Below, piece after piece: positions 14,686-20,344 of a stretch of 20,344 bases of DNA. The stretch is from Tateyamaria sp. Lineage in GTDB: Bacteria > Pseudomonadota > Alphaproteobacteria > Rhodobacterales > Rhodobacteraceae. The stretch spans positions 1 through 20,344 of the forward strand of contig JABITU010000281.1 in the NCBI GenBank assembly GCA_018668195.1, given 5' to 3'. Position 1 is the first letter of the stretch, and each line of letters starts with the position of its first letter. A program made the translations under genes and the position numbers. The notes below the pieces were generated by a model. It did not search any database. It worked only from the letters and a program-made list of their open reading frames with translations, and had not been told where the DNA came from.

Positions 14686-15282
14686 CTATTCGTCTGCAGG
14701 CGGTACCCAGAATTCTTCAAAACCTTCGGCAGGCTCCAACTGGTCAAACCAATCCAGACCGATCGCCTTCATGATCCGGCTGTTGCAGACCAGAACGCGG
14801 GCTTCGATATCGGACGTATTGACGCGCTTATGCGCAACATAAGGCGGTACATAAATGAAATCACCGGGACCCCAGTCATAAACCTTTGGCGTTGTCTCCC
14901 ATGTCCATTCAAACTCGACCTTACATTCGAAATGCACGTCATAATGCAGATCTTGCCCGGTGCCTTCGATGACAAAGGCAATCTCTTCGGATAAATGGCG
15001 GGATGTGCCCGTCGCTTTGCCGGCAGCTATCATCTGCATGTAAATGTCGATGCAACATTCCTTGGTGTCCATGCGTTCATTGATAACATGCTTGATCAGC
15101 CCGTCCGCAGACCGCTCCATCGGCATTTCGTCCCATTTTACGATGTTCGAGCGGTTCCTGTATTCCGCACGGAACGCTTGGGATTCCTGAAGCGCATCTT
15201 TGTAGAACGACACCTCTGGACCGTTTGTTTTGGCCCGCTGCCGTTCGATGGCATCGGCAAAAGTTGATGGATCAATACTCAT
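14686..15282 (-). CDS. Single-domain cupin protein (198 aa)
   Basis: A cupin whose barrel spans about residues 75-170. The metal-site region is TSRHLSEEIAFVIEGTG (93-109), offering H96 and E99 or E100, and the second cupin motif is DWGPGDFIYVPPYVAHKRVN (136-155), with H151. The residues before it (1-60) are charged and helical, perhaps for oligomer contacts. It overlaps no gene but follows the next cupin by twelve bases, so the two are co-transcribed. Single cupins of this kind can be dioxygenases, isomerases, decarboxylases or ligand binders; the sequence does not decide. It may form a complex with its neighbour, since each carries only one barrel. A modest AGGA lies ten bases before the start. 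Confidence 0.82.
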   Translation of the reverse strand: MSIDPSTFADAIERQRAKTNGPEVSFYKDALQESQAFRAEYRNRSNIVKWDEMPMERSADGLIKHVINERMDTKECCIDIYMQMIAAGKATGTSRHLSEEIAFVIEGTGQDLHYDVHFECKVEFEWTWETTPKVYDWGPGDFIYVPPYVAHKRVNTSDIEARVLVCNSRIMKAIGLDWFDQLEPAEGFEEFWVPPADE

Positions 15283-15294
15283 GTCAGTGTCATC

Positions 15295-15861
15295 CTATAT
15301 ATTGGTCGGCGGCAAATAGTCTTCGTGACCCGGAGCCGGCGTTTCCGGCGGGTATTCGACCATTTTCTGAAAGATCATATGCATGAACAAGAACAGCGGT
15401 TTCGCCTTGAGAACAAGGATCAGGCCCTCGTCGTCTGTGTCGTTCAGGTGCTGGTGTACACAGGCGTTCTCCACGATCAGCGCGTCACCCGTTTCCCAGT
15501 CGATCCGCCGGCCATCATGAATGTCGTGTCCCTTGCCTTTGAGCACAAAGAAGACTGCGGAATTCATGTGGCCGTGGGTCTGACCATAGCCCTTGGGTGA
15601 GAACACCTCGACATGCGCCTCAATCGCCTGCGCAATCCTGTTAGCCTGCGGGTTGACAGTTTTCTTGCCGTAGTGCTGCGGACCACCGTGCCATTTAAGA
15701 TCGGTTGTCTTGTAGACACGCGGTTGGGAATAAAGCTCTTCCTTTAGCTGGCCGTAGGTGCCTTCAAGCGCGCGCACGAATGTCCGCTTCTTGGTCCAGC
15801 GTTCCCAGACAACTTTGCCGCTATTGTGCCCTTCGCCTGCCCCATCACTTGGTTCCGACAT
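15295..15861 (-). CDS. Single-domain cupin protein (188 aa)
   Basis: A cupin with the barrel at about 82-155. Metal ligands are suggested by QTHGHMNSAVFF (94-105, H96 and H98) and by DWETGDALIVENACVHQHLN (121-140, H136 or H138). The usual Glu of the first motif is not obvious, so the metal site may be three-His. A conserved-looking C-terminal extension FLFMHMIFQKMVEYPP (157-172) is unusual. It has a very strong ribosome binding site (AAGGAGGG, six bases from ATG). It is followed by the second cupin gene. The reaction is unknown; association with Rieske and bicupin genes suggests a part in processing the hydroxylated product. Confidence 0.82.
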   Translation of the reverse strand: MSEPSDGAGEGHNSGKVVWERWTKKRTFVRALEGTYGQLKEELYSQPRVYKTTDLKWHGGPQHYGKKTVNPQANRIAQAIEAHVEVFSPKGYGQTHGHMNSAVFFVLKGKGHDIHDGRRIDWETGDALIVENACVHQHLNDTDDEGLILVLKAKPLFLFMHMIFQKMVEYPPETPAPGHEDYLPPTNI

Positions 15862-15897
15862 GGCGTGCCCTCCTTGGTTTCCTCAAAACGGTATCGC

Positions 15898-15915
15898 GAC
15901 GGGGCGGTTCCCGTC
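15898..15915 (-). other. Hairpin between dehydrogenase and cupin genes
   Basis: GACGGG, six-base loop, CCCGTC: a perfect 6-bp stem in the 87-base gap between two minus-strand genes. On the minus strand a run of four T follows about nine bases later, too far for a good terminator. It may partly end transcription after the dehydrogenase gene or stabilise the cupin message. Confidence 0.3.
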
Positions 15916-15948
15916 AATGGTACGCCGTTCCGGATGGCAGAACAGGTT

Positions 15949-16815
15949 TCAGCCCGAAGAAACAACGTCTGAAATCGGGCGCCCTTTGATTTTCTGACCA
16001 AGGTAATCGGCCTCATCCCGGTAAAGCAGCGCCGTGACCTGCTCAGGCCCCAGCCGTTTGACCAGCTGATCTACTGCCCCGAACAATGGCAGGGTCAGCC
16101 CCGCCTGCTGGCTGAGGTCAAGCACCACATCCATATCTTTCTCGTGCCAGGTGAAACGTGTGCTGTCCCACCGTTCGAGCGTCGTATTGCGCGCAGGGCA
16201 TTTCAATAGTGTCTCGCGCATGACTTGCGCGTCTATGCCACAAGCTTTCGCCAAGGACAGGGTTTCATAATTTGCCACACAGGCGGCCCAATGCATCATG
16301 TTGTTACACGACTTACCCAACTGCCCGGTGCCGACCGGCCCCATATGTTCCACGCTGCGGCTGTAGGACATAAGAACTGGCGTGATTTTGGCGACATCTT
16401 CGGATGTTCCGCCGCATAGCGACACCAGGTCACCATCAATTGCGCCCTTCAAGCCATAGCACACTGGTGCATCTACAAATCCGATGCCTTGTGCCGCGCA
16501 GTCCGCGTTCAGCGTAATCATTGTTGCGGGGTGATTGGTGGCGGCAACGACAATCGCTTGACCCTCTTTTGATCCTACATCAAGCAGCGCGCTGACAACA
16601 CTGCGCGATTGATCGTCCGTGCTGACGACGACAATCACGACCTCACATCTGGTTGCGATATCGCCCAGCGTATCAGCGGCTGCGACATCCCCAACAGCGG
16701 CAGCAGCCAACATTGTGGAATCTGTATCATAGGCCAAAACCGCATGCCCCGCCTTTGCCGCGTGACTGGCCATCGCAGCGCCCATGGCACCAACGCCGAC
16801 GAAACCTACATCCAT
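15949..16815 (-). CDS. 3-hydroxyisobutyrate dehydrogenase-family (beta-hydroxyacid) oxidoreductase
   Basis: A 288-residue NAD(P)-dependent beta-hydroxyacid dehydrogenase. The nucleotide motif GFVGVGAMG is at 4-12, the catalytic lysine K168 lies in GQLGKSCNN (164-172), and the substrate loop is VDAPVCYG (114-121). Family members usually have SGG where this one has C119-Y120-G121, suggesting an altered substrate pocket. Likely reaction: reversible oxidation of a 3-hydroxy acid to the semialdehyde or oxo-acid, such as a tartronate-semialdehyde or hydroxyisobutyrate analogue. The start ATG 16815 has AGGAGG at seven-base spacing; the in-frame ATG two codons upstream is too close to it. It heads a minus operon with the two cupins, divergent from the third Pht5-type gene and sharing element D. 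Confidence 0.9.
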   Translation of the reverse strand: MDVGFVGVGAMGAAMASHAAKAGHAVLAYDTDSTMLAAAAVGDVAAADTLGDIATRCEVVIVVVSTDDQSRSVVSALLDVGSKEGQAIVVAATNHPATMITLNADCAAQGIGFVDAPVCYGLKGAIDGDLVSLCGGTSEDVAKITPVLMSYSRSVEHMGPVGTGQLGKSCNNMMHWAACVANYETLSLAKACGIDAQVMRETLLKCPARNTTLERWDSTRFTWHEKDMDVVLDLSQQAGLTLPLFGAVDQLVKRLGPEQVTALLYRDEADYLGQKIKGRPISDVVSSG

Positions 16816-16888
16816 TATCATTCCTCCTGATATCCACATCCTAAGCAAACGAAGTCACAAGGAGTGAGACAACCAAGGCCCACCGCGA

Positions 16889-16914
16889 ATTCCTTTATAT
16901 GGAACGTCGATCCA
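16889..16914 (+). promoter_or_regulatory. Operator-like element D in the divergent region before the third Pht5-type gene
   Basis: ATTCC, seven bases, GGAAC, three bases, GATCC, A. The last 15 bases, TGGAACGTCGATCCA, are palindromic except for one mismatched pair and match the TGGA-N7-TCCA layout of IclR operators. It sits in a 211-base divergent region between the beta-hydroxyacid dehydrogenase and the Pht5-type gene at 17027. The remainder of this region holds one promoter-like pair and the two ribosome binding sites; I see nothing else in it. Confidence 0.6.
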
Positions 16915-16922
16915 CTGTAGGT

Positions 16923-16951
16923 TTGCGAGTGAGCGACCCCTCCCCTAGGAT
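16923..16951 (+). promoter_or_regulatory. Candidate promoter for the third Pht5-aldolase-dehydrogenase operon
   Basis: TTGCGA (16923-16928), 17 bases, TAGGAT (16946-16951). Both boxes match at four of six positions with the ideal spacer. Element D ends eight bases upstream of the -35. The predicted leader is about 70 bases. Confidence 0.4.
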
Positions 16952-17026
16952 CATCTCAGATGCGCAAGCTTTGCTTTCTGGGATGAAAACCAGAAAACAG
17001 AGACGACTAACCCCCGAGGGCCAGAC

Positions 17027-18016
17027 ATGACAAAACTACCGCTGACCATTGCCACCACGGATTATGACCACTTCCGCGATATTCGCACCGGAGCGGTCAC
17101 CCCCGAAGGAATTGATCTGAATTGGTTCCTGCTCGGCCATCATGAATGTTTCGCCCGGATGACGGCAAATCGCGAATTTGATATGTCAGAGATGTCATTC
17201 GCCAAATTCTCGGCCCAAGTGACCCGCAAGGACAGCGATTTAATCGGGTTGCCGGTGATTTGTTCGCGGCTATTTAGGTTTTCGTCATTTTATGTGAACA
17301 AGAAATCCGGCATCAAGCGGGTCGAGGATTTATACGGCAAGACCGTCGGCAGCCCCGAATGGGCCCATTCCGCCGCCGTCTGGATGCGCGGCTGGATGCA
17401 GAATGACGTCGGCATGGATATGTCGAAAATCAAATGGGTGCAGGCAGGGGCCAATGCGCCTGGGCGCGAGGAAAAGGTTGAATTGAACCTGCCCGACGGG
17501 ATCGAAATTGCCCGGATCAAAGACAAATCATTGTCCGAAATGCTGGCATCTGGCGACTTGGACTGCGCCATCATCGCCCGCCCGCCGACATGTTTCTTGG
17601 AAAACCACCCTGATATCGTGCGTCTTTTCCCCAATTTTCTGGAGTTGGAAGAACAGCAGTATGCCGACACCGGTGTCTGGCCGATTATGCATATTATCGC
17701 GATGAGGAAATCCGTCCATGACGCCCACCCTTGGGTGGCACGCAACATGTTCAACGCCTTTGAGGAATCCAAACGCCGCAGCGTCGAACGCCTTCTTGAT
17801 CCAGCCGTGTCGCGATATCCGCTGGCGTGGCTTTCCTCATACGGTCGCAAGATGCAGGGCGTGTTTGGCAAGGACCCCTTCCCCTTTGGCGTCGAGGCAA
17901 ATCGCAAAACATGGGAGATGATGGGCCTATACACCTTCCAACAAGGCATCGCACACCGCCAGTTTGAACCAGAGGAAATATTCCCCGCCAGTGTCACGAC
18001 AAAGGTGGTGATCTGA
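17027..18016 (+). CDS. 4,5-dihydroxyphthalate decarboxylase (Pht5) family protein, third copy
   Basis: A 329-residue paralogue of the protein at 4499-5485. Equivalent landmarks are TDYDHFRD (11-18), GAVTPEGID (22-30), ECFARM (40-45), REFDMSEMSFAKF (49-61), LPVICSRLFRFSSFYVN (75-91), DLYGKTVG (101-108), AAVWMRGW (116-123) and GVWPIMHIIAM (216-226). The HS of the RxFRHS motif is SS here, and the family's WDYD is TDYD, so its substrate probably differs from that of the second copy. No signal peptide. It heads the plus operon with two class II aldolase-type genes and the AroE-like gene; its stop overlaps the next start (TGATG). The start has GAGGG seven bases upstream and follows element D. A decarboxylase or other lyase role is likely. 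Confidence 0.87.
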   Translation: MTKLPLTIATTDYDHFRDIRTGAVTPEGIDLNWFLLGHHECFARMTANREFDMSEMSFAKFSAQVTRKDSDLIGLPVICSRLFRFSSFYVNKKSGIKRVEDLYGKTVGSPEWAHSAAVWMRGWMQNDVGMDMSKIKWVQAGANAPGREEKVELNLPDGIEIARIKDKSLSEMLASGDLDCAIIARPPTCFLENHPDIVRLFPNFLELEEQQYADTGVWPIMHIIAMRKSVHDAHPWVARNMFNAFEESKRRSVERLLDPAVSRYPLAWLSSYGRKMQGVFGKDPFPFGVEANRKTWEMMGLYTFQQGIAHRQFEPEEIFPASVTTKVVI

Positions 18017-18756
18017 TGCCCAAGACAGGTGGACCCGTTACAGCAGATCGCATAGCAGATGTCGCCGCAGCCGCCCGTATCCTTGCCGCCCGCGGTGTGG
18101 TTGATGGCTTTGGCCATGTGTCGATGCGCCACCCCGACGCCCCTGATCGTTACCTCATGTCACGTGCCCTTGCCCCTGCCCTTGTGACGCCCAGCGATAT
18201 CGTCGAATACGACCTTGAAAGTGAGGCCTGTGATCCGGCCGCGCCAAAAGGCTTTCTTGAACGCTTTATCCATGGCCAGATTTACAAAGCCCGCCCCGAT
18301 GTCTGCGCCGTCGTGCACAGCCATTCGCCGTCGGTCATTCCCTTTGGCCTGACAAAAACCCCGATGCAGGCCTGCTTTCACAACGCGGCGTTTTTGGCAC
18401 AAGGCGTCCCAGTCTTTGACATTGCCTACGATCATGGCGCAACCGACATGCTGGTGTCGGACAACGACAAAGGCGTAGCACTGGCCGAATGCCTGTCGGA
18501 CAAGCCCGTCGCATTGATGCGGGCACATGGGTCTGTTGCCTGCGGCCCATCGCTCGAAGTTGCGGTGTTCCGCGCGGTCTATACCGAAGTCAGCGCACGG
18601 GTGCAGCATTGGGCGCTTGCCCTGGCCGAGGACGGTGAAGAACTGGCGACTTTGTCGAAAGAGGAAGGTGTGCTGGCCGATGTCCCAAACCAGACGGCAG
18701 GTCTACGAGCGTGGGATTTGTGGCGCGCCGAAATTCGCGAACGGGCGGGGTGGTAA
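18016..18756 (+). CDS. Class II aldolase/adducin-family protein, copy 1
   Basis: A 246-residue member of the class II aldolase family. Zinc-site residues are visible: E82 and H86 (ERFIHGQIY), the paired H101 and H103 (VVHSHS), and H171 (MRAHG). Class II members perform divalent-metal aldol cleavage of sugar phosphates; a subgroup decarboxylates aromatic or hydroxy acids, for example 3,4-dihydroxyphthalate decarboxylase. No phosphate-substrate genes are nearby, so a decarboxylase or an aldolase for a ring-cleavage product fits better. ATG 18016 shares a base with the previous stop, so translation is coupled. The next gene, a second member of the family, follows after two bases. The substrate is unknown. 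Confidence 0.88.
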   Translation: MPKTGGPVTADRIADVAAAARILAARGVVDGFGHVSMRHPDAPDRYLMSRALAPALVTPSDIVEYDLESEACDPAAPKGFLERFIHGQIYKARPDVCAVVHSHSPSVIPFGLTKTPMQACFHNAAFLAQGVPVFDIAYDHGATDMLVSDNDKGVALAECLSDKPVALMRAHGSVACGPSLEVAVFRAVYTEVSARVQHWALALAEDGEELATLSKEEGVLADVPNQTAGLRAWDLWRAEIRERAGW

Positions 18757-18758
18757 AA

Positions 18759-19424
18759 ATGGCTGATAAAGACGATCTGGCCTTGTGCTTGCGGATGCTC
18801 GAACACCAAGGAATCATAGACTACAATGGCCATGCATCGATCCGATGTGAAGCTGGAATGCTCATCAATGTCGGCAGTTCACAGCGCAGCCGCCTGACCG
18901 CAGATCACATTTGCACGATTGATTTGGACGGTAATCTGATCGAAGGAAAGGGCAAACCGCCGCTTGAATTTCACCTGCATGCGGGCATCTACAAAAGCCG
19001 GCCAGAGGTCAAAGCCATCATCCACGCACATCCGCAATGGTCGACCTATCTGACGATGACAGGCCACGACTATCTGCCCGTCTTTGCGCAAGGGACGCTG
19101 GTCCATCCGGTGCCAGTGCTGGACACGCCAGATTCCATTAATTCGCCAGAAATGTCGGCAAGGCTTGGTGGCGTGATGGGCGACCGCCCTGCCGCGCTGA
19201 TGAAATCCCATGGCGCGGTGACCGTGGGCGCACACATCAAAGAAGCCTTCGTTCTTATTAATTACCTCGAAGAAAATGCGCGTCGCCAGTACATGGCGCT
19301 CCAGATCGGTTCGCCATACGCCTTCAACGCCGCTGAAAGCGAAGCCGCCCATAAGAAGCTTTGGAACCAAGGATTGTTCCAGCGCACATGGGATCATTTT
19401 GCAGCCAAGTTAGAGGACGCATGA
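18759..19424 (+). CDS. Class II aldolase/adducin-family protein, copy 2
   Basis: A 221-residue class II aldolase-family protein, closer in size to the fuculose-phosphate aldolase type. The zinc-site residues are E70 and H74 (LEFHLHAGIY), H89 and H91 (IIHAHP), and H151 (MKSHGAV). It differs widely from copy 1, so this is not a recent tandem duplication; the two probably act on different substrates or form a mixed complex. The start ATG 18759 lies two bases after the previous stop, preceded by GGCGGGG; earlier in-frame starts would lie inside copy 1. It overlaps the AroE-like gene by four bases. Confidence 0.88.
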   Translation: MADKDDLALCLRMLEHQGIIDYNGHASIRCEAGMLINVGSSQRSRLTADHICTIDLDGNLIEGKGKPPLEFHLHAGIYKSRPEVKAIIHAHPQWSTYLTMTGHDYLPVFAQGTLVHPVPVLDTPDSINSPEMSARLGGVMGDRPAALMKSHGAVTVGAHIKEAFVLINYLEENARRQYMALQIGSPYAFNAAESEAAHKKLWNQGLFQRTWDHFAAKLEDA

Positions 19425-20272
19425 ACAATCAACGCTATCACCTGATCGGGGTCATGGGCTGGCCCGTCATGCATTCACGCTCGCCCATGATGCATAATTA
19501 CTGGTTCGACCAAACCGGCCTTCCGGGGAGATATGTTTATTTTCCATTACCTCCCAAAGGGTTACCGGCAGCGCTCCACGCCCTGCCTGCGTTAAATTTC
19601 GCGGGCTGCAACCTGACGATCCCGCACAAGCTACAAGCGATGGAAATCGTGGATGAGGTCGATGACGTTGCCCGCAAGATTGGTGCGATCAGCTGCGTGG
19701 TTGTGCGCAAGGATGGCTCGCTTTGGGGCACCAACAATGACTGGCTCGGGTTTCTGGGCAACCTGAAACAATCCGCTCCGCACTGGCGCGGTGACGCTGG
19801 ACCTGCGACCGTTATTGGCGCAGGCGGTGGATCGCGGGCCGTGTGTCATGCGCTTTTGACCGAAGGCGCGCCCGAAGTGCGGCTGGTCAATCGCAGCCCT
19901 GAGCGGGCCGAAAAGCTGGCCCACGATATTGGTGGGCCGATCACAGTTCTGCCCTGGGACAAACGTCACGCTGCCCTTGAAGGTGCTGCGACAGTCGTGA
20001 ACGCAACCAGTCTGGGAATGGTCGGACAACCGCCGCTTGATTTGCAACTAGACGCGCTCAACCGCGATACCGTTGTCGCTGACATTATTTATACCCCGCT
20101 TGAAACGCCCTTCCTTGCCGCGGCACGCGCGAGGGGCAACATCACTGCGGGTGGTTTGGGGATGCTTTTGCACCAAGGCCCCCCGGCTTGGAAATTATGG
20201 TTTGACCTGACGCCGACGGTCACCCCCGAACTGCGGGCAATGATGGAAGCCAGCATCGCAGGCAACGCATAG
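19421..20272 (+). CDS. Shikimate dehydrogenase (AroE)-like NADP-dependent dehydrogenase, probably catabolic
   Basis: A 283-residue AroE-family enzyme. The substrate site shows S19 and S21 (HSRSP), K70 (TIPHK, catalytic) and D107 (NND, for the usual NTD). The nucleotide turn is GAGGGSRAV (133-141) and NRS (157-159) suggests NADP(H). NATSLGM (194-200) and GGLGMLLHQ (244-252) complete the family pattern. The Asn of the GAxNT motif that normally binds shikimate is Ser91, so another hydroxylated ring acid, such as quinate or a Rieske-derived diol acid, may be the substrate. Its operon with decarboxylase and aldolase-type genes argues for a catabolic role rather than aromatic amino acid synthesis. 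ATG 19421 overlaps the previous stop (ATGA). Confidence 0.9.
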   Translation: MNNQRYHLIGVMGWPVMHSRSPMMHNYWFDQTGLPGRYVYFPLPPKGLPAALHALPALNFAGCNLTIPHKLQAMEIVDEVDDVARKIGAISCVVVRKDGSLWGTNNDWLGFLGNLKQSAPHWRGDAGPATVIGAGGGSRAVCHALLTEGAPEVRLVNRSPERAEKLAHDIGGPITVLPWDKRHAALEGAATVVNATSLGMVGQPPLDLQLDALNRDTVVADIIYTPLETPFLAAARARGNITAGGLGMLLHQGPPAWKLWFDLTPTVTPELRAMMEASIAGNA

Positions 20273-20284
20273 GAGACAGTAATA

Positions 20285-20344
20285 ATGACCACAACAGATG
20301 ATCTAATCGTAGGCCGCATGCTAATTGGCGGCCAACTTGTCGAA
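20285..20344 (+). CDS. Probable aldehyde dehydrogenase, first 20 codons only
   Basis: The reading frame starts with ATG 20285 behind a strong ribosome binding site (AGGAGA, eight bases upstream) and runs open to the right edge. The visible peptide MTTTDDLIVGRMLIGGQLVE ends in an IGGQ/EWV-like stretch typical of the aldehyde dehydrogenase N-terminus. An aldehyde dehydrogenase would fit the end of this operon, oxidising the semialdehyde made by the aldolase or hydroxyacid dehydrogenase. The visible length is too short to be certain. Confidence 0.5.
   Translation, partial: MTTTDDLIVGRMLIGGQLVE

Noticed and set aside
17290..18132. Long 280-residue minus-strand reading frame
   Set aside because: It lies antisense to the well-supported third Pht5-family gene and the start of the aldolase gene; its translation has no family features and no ribosome binding site. 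It is a GC-rich shadow.
1..20344. Mobile elements, CRISPR, tRNA or rRNA genes
   Set aside because: I saw no transposase-like frame, no regularly spaced repeats and no tRNA-like cloverleaf; repeats are limited to the operator-like elements and short hairpins.

Overview
The window reads as a catabolic gene island from an alphaproteobacterium. The GC-rich codon use, the short tightly packed divergent operons and the mix of families suggest the Rhodobacterales/Roseobacter group, but that placement is inference; nothing in the window fixes the taxon. There are 24 protein-coding genes, two of them cut by the window edges. I found no RNA genes, IS elements, CRISPR arrays or pseudogenes. The longest gap without a gene is about 210 bases.

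Layout. (1) 1-1479, minus: a zinc-type alcohol dehydrogenase followed, with overlap, by a CobW/COG0523 GTPase cut by the left edge. (2) 1591-2834, plus: a 97-residue orphan and a divergent relative of 4,5-dihydroxyphthalate decarboxylase (Pht5 family). (3) 9120-2831, minus: an EutA-like ATPase with histidine-rich tails, an IclR regulator, a 2Fe-2S/FAD/NAD reductase, a clear Pht5-family decarboxylase, a PanB-like TIM-barrel protein and an alpha/beta hydrolase with Cys at the nucleophile position. (4) 9240-14685, plus: a double cupin, a phthalate-dioxygenase-type Rieske oxygenase, a 193-residue orphan, a nickel/cobalt-transporter-like membrane protein, a 140-residue protein with a His tail, and two half-size permeases. 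(5) 16815-14686, minus: a 3-hydroxyisobutyrate-dehydrogenase-family enzyme and two single cupins. (6) 17027-20344, plus: a third Pht5-family protein, two class II aldolase-family proteins, a shikimate-dehydrogenase-like enzyme and the first 20 codons of a probable aldehyde dehydrogenase.

How it may work. The Rieske oxygenase and its reductase would hydroxylate an aromatic or related cyclic acid. The decarboxylase, aldolase, hydrolase and dehydrogenase families would process the product. The cupins are the only candidates here for a ring-opening dioxygenase. The substrate cannot be named from sequence alone.

The unusual layer is metal handling. An EutA-like reactivase with His-rich ends sits without any ethanolamine ammonia-lyase, beside a NiCoT-like transporter with a 12-His loop, a small His-tailed protein, a paired permease and a COG0523 GTPase. 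I infer a transition-metal supply and enzyme-activation module serving this catabolic pathway. All four divergent or internal promoter regions carry the same 26-bp operator-like pattern, which suggests that one IclR protein controls the whole island.
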